A stretch of 35,845 nucleotides of DNA from Dunaliella salina. Lineage: Eukaryota > Chlorophyta > Chlorophyceae > Chlamydomonadales > Dunaliellaceae. The position numbers and the translations under genes were made by a program. The stretch covers positions 32,687 to 68,531 of the forward strand of contig MU070095.1 of the NCBI GenBank assembly GCA_002284615.2. The letters are read 5' to 3'. Of the stretch, positions 9,620-35,845 are shown piece after piece; the first letter of the stretch is position 1, and each line of letters starts with the position of its first letter. The notes beneath the pieces are model-generated. The model saw only the letters and a program-made list of their open reading frames with translations. It ran no database searches and was not told the origin of the DNA.

Positions 9620-11777
9620 GTGCTACAGCTCGGGATATGGCAGTGGTCTTAGGGCGCAACAACCTGCCCCCTGAACAACAATTCCGACAAGGTGCTGAGT
9701 CTCAGTGGTCGCCTGAAGCTGATGCTTTGGGTCTGCCTGATGCTGTTGCCTTGTACTCTGTTGTTTGTGGGCACATCCGTAGGTTAAATGCTAGAACATC
9801 CCCTGGTTTGGATGCTATTATGGCTCCGTTCATTAAGTATGCTGTGAAAAGGGTCCCAGCTGTGAATGGTAGAGGCACAGACAGGATGAATGCCTTGGCT
9901 CCTTACATTGCGCGTCTGTTTGCTGCCATAATGGAGAAAGCTGAGATCCCTGCTTGCTGGAAAACAGCGTACATTACTCCTCTCTACAAGAAGGGCTCTG
10001 TTGTGGATCCAGGGAATTATCGCATGCTTGCCGTTAGTGGTACCCTGTACAGACTGTACGCAAACGTATTGAGGGAAGTTGTCACAGGGTGGTGCAGATA
10101 AGAACAAAATTCCAGACACGCAATATGGTTTCTACCCTGGCCGTAACACTTTGCAGCCCATTTTTATATTGCGGCACTTGCAGCATGCTGCTCAGGTCAA
10201 GCTTCCTCTCAAACCCAAGATTGCATGCAGCATTTGTTGATTTTAAGCAAGTTTATTACACAATTCCCAGGGAAGCTCTTTGGAGGCACCTTCAGTGCAT
10301 TCGTATGCCTACATGCCTGTTGGATATCATTAAGAACATGCTGATGATGAGTACATCTTGGTGGATGGCAGCAAGCAAGCTCGTGTGTGCCCTCTTTTTG
10401 GAGTTAAGCAAGGCTGCCCCCTTTCCCCCCTGCTGTTTTCCCTGTACATCAATGATGTGGATTGCTTGGCAGAAAATGTGCAAGGGTCAGGTGCAAGCGA
10501 CCTCCATATCACGCATATGCTGTTTGCAGACGATGTGCCTTACCAGTAACCATCTTGGTCAGCTCCAGTTGATTTTGGATAGGTTGCATGCTTATGCTCG
10601 GCGGAAAGGATTGGTGATAAATGCTGCCAAGTCTGAGATTGTGCATTTTAATCCTAAGGGCAATAATGTGCCAGTCTTTACTTTAGGTGGAGCGCGTTTG
10701 GCTTGAGCAGAGTCCTTCAAATATTTGGGCATACAGTTCACAAAGCAGTGCAACCCTCAGGCCACTGCCGAACACATGTGCGCTCCGGAAAGGATCCTTT
10801 CCTGGCTGGATGTAGACGGATCAGGCAATTTGCGTCAAAGTACCACTTGACTGACAGGCCGCGTACCATGCTCTGGCTGGCTAAAGCATATGCTCTCCCT
10901 GCTAGCATGTATGCTTGTCAAATCTGGGGCACTAGACATATGAAAGAAGGTGCTTTATGGGACTGCCCATCACAAATTGTGCACCTGTGCTTACTGAAGC
11001 GTTTCCTTGGGGTGAAGCGTACCGCTCCTCACTGGTATGTTCTACGGGAATGTGGTCATGAGCCTTTGCAGTTTTATTGGTTCCGTGCAGCAGTCAGATT
11101 CTACAATGCTTTGCTGTGCAGCAACAGTACTACACTACGCAAGGTGCTGCAAGCAGATGTTGACATGAGCAGTATATCTCGTAAATGTTGGACCTCAGAG
11201 TTTTTGGCAGCATGTAATGGCTTGGACAGGTGCAATATGTTTATTCAATGTGTGCGTTCAGGGCAGCCAGTAGCTCTGAAGGAGTTTGTTGTTGATATGA
11301 GAAAAAGGCAACGAGGTGTTTGGAATGCGGCTGCCTTGGCAGAGCACAATGAGCGTGTGAACAAATTAGCCAAGTATCATCACTGGGTGGCTCTCCCTTT
11401 GAAACCTTTGGCTGCTCATGGAGCGCTTTTTTCTGTCCCTAGGTATTTGCATCTTGACATAGGCGAGCATTTGCTGAGAAACATGCGCGCTTTCCATTGC
11501 ATGCACACACCCTAAGAGTTGAGACATCACTTGGCAGGAGCACACTTCACTTTGTGATAAATGTGACCAAGGAGGCCTTCAAGATGAAAAATATGCTGTG
11601 TTCCTTTGTTCTTGCGGTCCTTTGTGTTCTCTTAGACGGACTTATGAATATCTCTTTCCTGATTTCCCCTCTGCTCACAGAGATCTTCAAGATGAGACAG
11701 GCGCTTTTTACTTTACTCAGGCTAGTACTGAGGACGTTCTTAATTTCTACAGGACCACACCAATGGAGACTTAACGT
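9620..11777 (+). pseudogene. Decayed LINE (non-LTR retrotransposon) reverse transcriptase
   Basis: The pieces lie in order on the plus strand: RT fingers (TSPGLDAI, WKTAYITPLYKKGS, DPGNYRMLAVSGTLYRLYAN; 9637-10085), QYGFYPGRNT (about 10115), motif A-like AFVDFKQVYYTIP (about 10225), motif B GVKQGCPLSPLLFSLYINDVD (about 10403), motif C HMLFADDV (about 10515), GLVINAAKSEIVHFN and FKYLGIQF, a connector region to 11515, and a C-terminal zinc-knuckle-like CDKCDQGGLQDEKYAVFLC ending with TAA at about 11775. At least four frameshifts and a TGA (about 10705) interrupt it. No endonuclease domain is present, so the copy is 5' truncated. Family assignment within LINEs is not made. Confidence 0.92.
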
Positions 11778-12430
11778 TTTATTTCTAATCTCATGGATAT
11801 TTATTCTGTGGATGGAACAGTTCATCAGGCCGAGCAGCCATGCAACCTGGCTGAAGGTTAAACCTAAATGTAACCTTGTAACCTTGTATGCTGTCTTCCT
11901 TTGCCCTTGCAACCCTAAGTGTTTTCTTTGGGGACTTTTGCACAACTGTTCTCTGATTCCCCCTCCATTAACAGGATTTTAAAGGGAAGTTTTTAATACA
12001 CTCATGCTTGGTTTATTACAGGAGCTGAGCAGCCAAACTTAATGGCTGAAGGCTCAATTCCCGTTGTAATCTTGTAACCTTGTACACTCATGCTAGTTCT
12101 GAGGATGTCTTCCACTGGCATTTGCATAAGTCTTCAGTACACTCATGCTTGGTTTACTACAGAAGCTGAGCAGCCAACTTGTTTGAAACTCAATGGCTGA
12201 AGGCTCAATTCCCGTTGTAATCTTGTAACCTGGTAGACTCATGCCAGTTCTGATGATGTCTTTCATTTCTTGCATAAGCAAACTTATGACTCTTCAGTTT
12301 GTTTCTGATCTCATGGATACTTTTCTGTGGCTGGAACAGCTGAGCAGACCGAGTACTACTAGGCTTGTAGCCAACTATCTGGCTGAAGGGCAAATCCCTA
12401 CGTAACCTAACCTGATGTAAAACCTTCACC
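11778..12430 (+). mobile_element. LINE 3' UTR with internal tandem duplication
   Basis: Follows the zinc-knuckle stop. It contains a duplicated block (about 11999-12130 and 12140-12280) sharing CACTCATGCTTGGTTTA, GAGCAGCC, ATGGCTGAAGGCTCAATTC and GTTGTAATCTTGTAACC. The phrases CTCATGGATA, TTCTGTGG and TGGAACAG recur at 11790 and 12312. The tail ends around GTAACCTAACC; AACCTTAC-type ends are common to several repeats in this window. Confidence 0.65.
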
Positions 12431-13309
12431 CAGCAGCAAATTGGCCAGGGTCTCTTGTTTCCCCCAGGTAGCCCCCATACGCCTTGCTCAGAAGTCTTGA
12501 CATCATCATCAGCAAATAAATAATGTCCAGCCCTTCTCCTTAGCTATAACTTATATTTCCACACAACATTGCTGTGCAACAGCCAGGGTGCAAAAAGGAG
12601 AGCCACGTCATGCCTTCACATTTTGAGTAAATTCTGAGTTGAACAGCATGAGTCTTGTGCGGGTAAGAGTCAAATGTAAAAAAAAAATGAAATGAGCGTG
12701 AAAACATGTGCTGCAGTACCGTACAAACTCAGCACAGTGAATGAAAGCACTGCCAGGCTGTTTATACAAAAGCAAGACATGACCTGGGCTGCAAAGCCAA
12801 GGGGCACAGCCCAGGCCATCCAGAAAGCCCTTGCATGTCTAAGCATTCAACGCAGCCAAGTACAGCGATCATGTGAGGGTTAAAAAAGGCTCCATGATGG
12901 GCAGCATGGCTAAGGCTCTGGTGCGTCTTGACATGGCATGACCTTGAAAAAGGAGTACCAGTCTCATGAAAAACACCTGAGGGCAGTGCAAGTCATCCTC
13001 GGAGCCAGTTTTTTTAAGCATGGCAACCCCTGGGTACAGCTAGGGAAACAGGGTGCAGCTAGGAAAAGAAAGTTGGTGTTCAGTCATGGCAGGCAGTCCA
13101 ATTGTTAGAGAGGTAAAGGGCACCCAAGTGCCTGCAAGCCACTGGATGGAAACACAAGGCCCCCGTCTTGTCATCCAACACAGCGCAAGCAGACTCTGCC
13201 CCTACAGCGTGCCCCTGCACTGAGACAAATCCCATGTAAATCATGTCTTCCAGAAAGGAACACCCTCCCCAAGAAGTGGAGAACAAAAATTTCCACAAAG
13301 AGCAGGTGG
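12431..13309. other. No gene recognised
   Basis: Unique-looking sequence with an A9 run near 12679. Short ORFs only, none with supported borders. Confidence 0.4.
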
Positions 13310-13480
13310 GCTCGGATGCACCGCATGTCGACACCCTTCACAACACCTCTACAAAGCAGGTGCGCCGCCTGGCGACACTCATCACAACACATCCACAAAG
13401 CAGTTGCATTGTTGGTCGATGCTCATCACAACATGTCCACAAAGCCTTGCAGCGCCTCGCCCAAGCCCGAAGACCAGCAC
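13310..13480. repeat. Tandem repeat of about 54 bp, three units
   Basis: Units share TCACAACAYVTCYACAAAGCAGTTG-like sequence at about 13337, 13380 and 13426. The last runs into GCAGCGCCTCGCCCAAGC, echoed again at 13699-13720 (GCAGTGCCTGGCCCAAGC). Confidence 0.7.
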
Positions 13481-13589
13481 CAAGCTGATAGGATGCTTCA
13501 GAACACCAGTCATACGCAACGTGCCATTGCGTCGCCATTTTTAGCAACTCGTACTTGAAAAGTAATAGTCTTCGATGGTACTTACCAGC

Positions 13590-13672
13590 GAGTATGAAGG
13601 AAAGACCCAACAATTAGCGCTGGCGCTAATAGTGAGCCCCACCAACTCGTAGTGAGCCCCACCAACTCGTAG
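13590..13672 (-). repeat. Palindromic 3'-end motif of a dispersed element, copy 2
   Basis: GGAAAGACCCAACA is followed by ATTAGCGCTGGCGCTAAT (13613-13630, perfect 8-bp arms) and AGTGAGCCCCACCAACTCG, the last block tandemly duplicated. Homologous to 6145-6195 over about 50 bp. Probably a severely 5'-truncated insertion. Confidence 0.75.
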
Positions 13673-13899
13673 TCACTTATGCGCTGCACAAAGCGATGCA
13701 GTGCCTGGCCCAAGCAAGAAGTTGAATGACGTGAGAATCAATACTTGGCTGCGCTTCCATACAAACACCTGCTGACATGTCCCTTTCCCCTTCGAGCTCA
13801 TGCTCCTCCCTGCCTAAGCAATCATGCTCCCCTCTTCTGTTCTGCCACCTGCACAAAGCTGACCTGCGCCAAGCAGGAATTTGGAACACAGCATGCTGT

Positions 13900-14600
13900 A
13901 AGCCACGCCACCAGCAGCACCAAATCAACCAGGTTAGACTTTCTCCTGTCACGCAATGGCTGAGAGGAGCCGAACGAGGAACTCTGTGACAAAGCCCACG
14001 NCGCCACCAGCAGCACCAAATCAACCAGGTTAGACTTTCTCCTGTCACGCAATGGCTGAGAGGAGCCGAACGAGGAACTCTGTGACAAAGCCCACGACAC
14101 AGGATTCATCCCACTGTAAGCCGCGCCACCAGCAGCATCAAGTCCACCAGGTTAGACTCTCCTGTCACGCAATGGCTGAGAGGAGGCGAACGAGAAACTC
14201 TGTGACAAAGCCCACGACACAGGGTTCATCCCACTGTAAGCCGCGCCACCAGCAGCACCAAGTCCACCAGGTTAGACTCTCCTGTCACGCAATGGCTGAG
14301 AGGAGGCGAACGAGGAACTCTGTGACAAAGCCCACGACACAGGGTTCATCCCACTGTAAGCCGCGCCACCAGCAGCACCAAATCAACCAGGTTAGACTTT
14401 CTCCTGTCACGCAATGGCTGAGAGGAGGCGAACGAGGAACTCTGTGACAAAGCCCATGACACAGGGTTCATCCCACTGTAAGCCGCGCCACCAGCAGCAC
14501 CAAATCAACCAGGTTAGACTTTCTCCTGTCACGCAATGGCTGAGAGGAGCCGAACGAGGAATTCTGACAAAGCCCATGACACAGGATCCATCCCACTGCT
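13900..14600. repeat. Minisatellite, six units of about 120-122 bp
   Basis: Units begin with CGCCACCAGCAGCACCAA (about 13904, 14001, 14123, 14243, 14363, 14485) and share CCAGGTTAGACT, CACGCAATGGCTGAGAGGAG, CGAACGAGGAACTCTG and TTCATCCCACTGTAAGCC. One N at 14001 marks an assembly ambiguity. On the minus strand each unit has an acceptor-like CTTACAG followed by an open stretch reading WDEPCVVGFVTEFLVRLLSAIA. It could again be exon-derived, but no parent exon is visible. Confidence 0.9.
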
Positions 14601-14705
14601 TCCATCCCACTGCTTCATCACAATGGTTCCATCCCACTCCATCCCACTGCCTCCATCCCACTGCCTCCATCCCACTGCTTCATCACAATGGCTGCTTTCC
14701 ATCCC
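14585..14705. repeat. Short CATCCCACTGCTTC-type repeats
   Basis: A run of 14-15 bp repeats (CCATCCCACTGCYTC) interspersed with CATCACAATGG, expanded from the TTCATCCCACTG segment of the neighbouring minisatellite. Confidence 0.8.
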
Positions 14706-15019
14706 CTCTAGCCCCATGTGCACACCGAGCTGTACTCATTCCCTCAGGCATGAATGCGCCACCGACAGTGAAAAACTTCATCAATGCCCATGTATCAACC
14801 AAAGAATGTTCAAGGGGCACTCAGCTGTGCGCGCTGGGTGGACAGCTCTTGGGCAAGAATGCAAAGCTAGGGAAAATTTTTCAGAAAGCATGCACACCTC
14901 ACCATTGTGACAAACTGCACACATCAGCGAGGTCATCTCTCAGTGTATGGACAGCAACGTAGTGGTGTCCGTTTGGTGTTTCATAGCCGCAACCCTCCAT
15001 GGCTGTCTTCCTGGCCATC
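14706..15019. other. No gene recognised
   Basis: Transition between two minisatellites. No supported coding feature. Confidence 0.4.
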
Positions 15020-15737
15020 TAGCAGGGTGTGGTGCACAGTGGTGGCGGCCAGTAGGAAGGTGTGCTCAAGTGTTGTGTCTACAAAGTGCACCTCAGTGGC
15101 GTCTTGGAAGTGCATCTTGAAGGCGTCTTGTACTTACGTCCATTGTGATCACAAGCAGGTCACTGAGCTCTTGAGCTCCTGCCTACGAGACCCAGCCCTG
15201 CGATGTACTTAGTGGCTGCCCCCCCGCGGTCTGCATCCCCAGCAGCCGCGCGGAGTCCGCACACAGGAGGGAGCCCCGAAAGATGTATGAGCGGCAACTC
15301 CAAAGTGCGCCATGGTGGCGTCTAGTGTGTAGCGGCCGCCGCCCACGGACTGCGCCTCAAGCAGGAGCACAAAGTCTGGCCACAGGAGGGAGCCCAGAAA
15401 GAAAAAGTGTACCGGAGCGTGGCGCCAAGTACAAAGTACACCTTGATGGCATCTGAGAGGTTGTGGCCGCCCCCAGAGGTTTGCATCCCCAACAGGTGTA
15501 TGAAGTCCACCCATAGCAGGGAGCCCAAAAGAGGGCTTGCCAGTGAGCAGGATGAGGGACCGTACAAGTGCCCCTTGGTGGCATCTCAGAAGTGCGCCAC
15601 CGTGGCGTATAGGAGTAAGTAGCCGCCCCAGCCCCTTGCCCTCTGCATCCCCAGCAGGCGTTCGAAGTCCACCCAGAGCAGGGAGCCCAACAAGGTGTCT
15701 TGGTGGCTCCGAAGCGCGCCATGGTGGCGTCTAGGAC
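15020..15737 (-). repeat. Minisatellite made of degenerate copies of the RETICULATA-like terminal exon
   Basis: On the minus strand, units of about 125-145 bp repeat the end of the exon at 15738-15901 plus following sequence. Each reads a version of GSLLWVDFVRLLGMQTAGGG: GSLLWVDFERLLGMQ (about 15690), GSLLWVDFIHLLGMQTSGGG (about 15510), GSLLWPDFVLLLEAQSVGGG (about 15390) and a more decayed one (about 15270). Between them an LDATMAHF-like segment recurs, continuing to about 15020. One unit (about 15560) also retains the upstream SLILRTGN-like stretch. Units fall in different frames and contain stops, so they are not translated as one protein. Confidence 0.9.
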
Positions 15738-33439
<17,702 letters not shown>

Positions 33440-33692
33440 CTTTCTTTATTCGCAAATTCTCTGTATGCCCTGATTTGCTGTTAACGTCTACTCTTGTTCC
33501 GGACTTTGCCCGATCCAATTTATCAAACCACGTGCTGCTGAGAACATACGAATGTATTATTCATACGAGCAATTGCCAAGCTGCTGCCTGCGCACAGGAT
33601 AATTTGAGTTAATTTTAAGTCCTCAGATGCTCTCGTTGTGTACATGTATGTCGGATTGCTCTCACTTTACCCGAGGCGTGATTATAACACTC
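33440..33692. other. Probable upstream region of the RETICULATA-like gene
   Basis: Immediately 5' of the putative ATG on the minus strand. No TATA box or other promoter element is convincing. Confidence 0.4.
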
Positions 33693-33695
33693 TAA

Positions 33696-34014
33696 CGGTG
33701 CATTTCCAACCACTTGCAATTAAACCAGCATTAATTGCACTGTTTAATTGCACTTCATGGAAAATTGGTGAATTAATTGCTTTTGCATTTCCAAATTTGT
33801 AATTAGCAAGTGCAATTAATTGAATGTATGAATTAATTGCAAGGAATTAATGGTTGATGGACGGGGGGGGGAGTCCATTAATCATTAATTCCATAAATTA
33901 ATGACATTTCGCCGTTAATTGCACTAATTAATTGCGGTTTGGAAACGTGACTTGCAATTAATTCATTTTTTAAATTAATGATTAATTGTTAATTGTCCCT
34001 TTGGAAACGCACCG
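33696..34014. mobile_element. PIF/Harbinger-type MITE (319 bp) with TIRs and TAA duplication
   Basis: Ends CGGTGCATTTCCAA (33696-33709) and the complement of TTGGAAACGCACCG (34001-34014) are inverted repeats with one mismatch. TAA flanks both sides (33693-33695, 34015-34017), the 3-bp target type of PIF/Harbinger elements. The interior is very AT-rich with many AATTAATTGC motifs and a central palindrome (GATGGAC..GTCCATTAATC, around 33850-33890) with a G9 run at its tip. No coding capacity. It sits 257 bp upstream of the RETICULATA-like start codon. Confidence 0.88.
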
Positions 34015-34017
34015 TAA

Positions 34018-35070
34018 TCAGGAGGGTAAATACAACAGTCTTGTCAGGAGAGCTCAAGCCTCCTGATGGCTGTCTGCATCAAGACTACTATGTTTAGGTC
34101 TACACCTATTTACTACCTCCTTGCTACTTACTTGCTATTTACTACTTCTGACTTCCACTACTTGTCCGTACTGCTAGTACTACTGCTACTAATAATTATA
34201 TACCTTTCTATCAGGTGATTATCTTGCACCTCTGTAAAAAAAATCCATTTCACGATCTCGCATTAACCCTGCACTTCTTTCAATAATTAAACCTGGGAGA
34301 TTCCATGTGCAAGGAGGCAAACAGCCCCCATGCTGCCCACACACATACTTCAATCATGTTTACCAGCATGCATGTCAATGCAAAGCATGAACAGCATGCC
34401 AATGTGCAGACCCTGCCGGGAGGAAGGATGCTTTTGGTTAGCCTCTCTCTTTTCATCCTCTACTTCTACCCTTGGCTTCCTGGCTTCCACGCTTTGTCAA
34501 GGCTTGCCAGCTATTCAATTACCTCGAACAAACTATCTCTGCGATCCCCCACCAATCTCGCACCCCTTAATATGATTATTTTTGGGCCGATCCCCACTCA
34601 TCCGGCAACCCCCAAATGCACTGTTCTCGCAGGATGATCAAAATTTTTGGATCATTGGTACAAGTAGGACAGATACTTGAATACAGGTATCAGGTCTCTT
34701 GGCGAGAGTGTGCTTGCTTTCTTCCCATGATTCATCCAGGCATCTTCAGTATTTCTTAGATCATTTTACGTGTGCACGTGGTGGAATCGGGGTCAATGTC
34801 TCATTTGCTATGGCGCTTGTGAGGCTACGAGGGCTCTTGTAATGCTTATTCAAGTGACTGCACGTGTCAAGAAACTCCCAGTATGTGACCCGGTCATACT
34901 CACGAGCCAAGCGCGTTGCTGTGTCTTGGACCTTGGGACTCTTGCTTCTGGCAACGGCTTGTAAACAATACCAATATTTCTATTTCACTGTATCACTCAT
35001 AATGTAACTGTGTCGACTCTTGGTTATCCAACAGGCAACGCCGCTCAACACGATCCTGCAGCAACAGGTG
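34018..35070. other. Intergenic, no gene recognised
   Basis: TACTACTTGCTACTTACT-like low complexity at 34105-34200; otherwise no supported exon, RNA gene or element. Confidence 0.45.
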
Positions 35071-35689
35071 CTATCTAACCAATATGTCCAGCGCCTCCCG
35101 TGCCTCCTGTTGCAGTGACTCAGCCTTGGCACGCTGCTGCTCCCTCACATTGGAATGCACCCCTTGGCACATGCGCACAAAGCCGGCCGCTGCTGCCCCC
35201 ATGCGCGCCAAGTGCTGTACCGTCCAAGCATCGAGCCCACGTGCTAACCCTGCATGCCTGCTATCTGGCTCGCCCTGCAAGCTCCCTCCTCCTCCCTTAA
35301 CAAGCTCTTCCTTGCACAAGTTGGACCCATATCCATGCAAGCATCCGCAGCCTCCTCCTTGAAGGACAGCTTTCAGGACAGCCTCCCGGAGCCCCATGCC
35401 AACACTCCTATTATCTGGCCTGTGCATTCCTTCAGGACTGCTGCTCGCACTTGCCCCTCCCTCGAAGGGGTCTTGTGGCGAGCACTGCACAGCTGCTGCC
35501 TTACAGCTGGCTTCAGCAGCCGCCGAGATGGCAGCGGCTGCATCTTTGGCCGCCCCACTGATGGCACCCAGCAACGTGTCAGCACGCCGCGACAGGCCAT
35601 CGCGCGCGCGCACGCCATCGCCTGCTTGTGCAAGGCCCATCAGGTGAAGCAGTGTTGCGCGCAGCTGGGTGAGCAGGCCAGGTACATAC
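35071..35689 (-). CDS. Terminal exon of an unrecognised minus-strand gene, alanine-rich helical protein
   Basis: An acceptor TACACACAG precedes 35689 and the frame runs 205 codons to TAG at 35073-35071, with clearly raised GC. It starts YVPGLLTQLRATLLHLMGLA, continues through an alanine-rich region (SGAAKDAAAAISAAAEASCK), a glycine-rich middle with CGCLHGYGSNLC, and a helical end, REQQRAKAESLQQEAREALD. It has the look of a long alpha-helical protein. I recognise no family. The acceptor also reads CAG|GTATGT on the same strand, which resembles a donor. Upstream exons would lie beyond the window. Confidence 0.7.
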
Positions 35690-35724
35690 CTGTGTGTATG
35701 TGGATAAAGTTTGCAGCCCAATTA

Positions 35725-35801
35725 AAGCACATTGTGTTCTAGGACTGGATACGCGCACACGGAATGGATACGCGACATGCATTGTGTTCTAGGACTGGAT
35801 A

Positions 35802-35811
<10 letters not shown>
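35725..35811. repeat. 50-bp tandem duplication
   Basis: CATTGTGTTCTAGGACTGGA followed by TACGCGCRC occurs at about 35730 and 35780, the second leading into the (CA)n tract. Confidence 0.85.

Positions 35812-35845
<34 letters not shown>
35812..35845 (+). repeat. (CA)n microsatellite at window end
   Basis: CA repeat after GCGCGCGC, cut by the window boundary. Confidence 0.95.

Noticed and set aside
9370..11605. Pair of direct repeats as LTRs flanking a reverse transcriptase
   Set aside because: Both copies encode the C-terminal part of the LINE protein itself and the RT is LINE type; there is no TG..CA border, primer-binding site or protease/integrase.
13677..14110. Repeated coding sequence NLVDLVLLVA / LTWLIWCCWW on the minus strand
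   Set aside because: Open only because the minisatellite period is near a multiple of three; the frame changes between 120- and 122-bp units.

Overview
This is nuclear DNA from a eukaryote, most likely a chlorophyte green alga. I suspect a chlamydomonadalean with a repeat-swollen genome such as Dunaliella, but I cannot confirm the genus. The evidence is short exons with GT-AG borders in long introns, very long (TG)n/(CA)n tracts, remnants of algal-type LINEs, and a gene for a plastid envelope protein found in plants and green algae. There are no bacterial operons, tRNA or rRNA genes, or CRISPR arrays.

The main gene is on the minus strand, about 33439 down to 15738. Eight exons splice in phase into a RETICULATA-RELATED (DUF3411) protein. 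Upstream, a putative transit peptide and a glycine-rich linker make the likely 5' end, although their junction is unresolved. About 340 residues are secure and about 440 are likely. The introns total over 16 kb and hold dinucleotide tracts, minisatellites, SINE-like units, a hAT-like element, fold-back DNA and an assembly gap.

Layout. 1-5450: four candidate exons of an unrecognised plus-strand gene, ending at 5450 before a (TG)43 tract. 5540-9370: minus-strand retroelement relic with a nuclease-like motif, one possible minus-strand exon, and an ORF of unknown nature. 9370-12430: a broken LINE with recognisable reverse transcriptase motifs, preceded by a second copy of its own 3' coding end. 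12430-15737: minisatellites, the last made of degenerate copies of the RETICULATA-like terminal exon. 15738-33439: the RETICULATA-like gene. 33440-35070: intergenic, with a PIF/Harbinger-type MITE just upstream of the gene. 35071-35689: terminal exon of another minus-strand gene.

The most unusual feature is that exon borders have repeatedly become minisatellites. Seven degenerate copies of one exon's 3' end with its 5' splice site follow that exon. The terminal exon is amplified the same way, and a plus-strand exon is preceded by copies of its own 3' splice site and 5' edge. Two near-perfect hairpins within 340 bp (19501-19588, 19755-19833), lying inside the largest intron, also deserve a check as small-RNA precursors.
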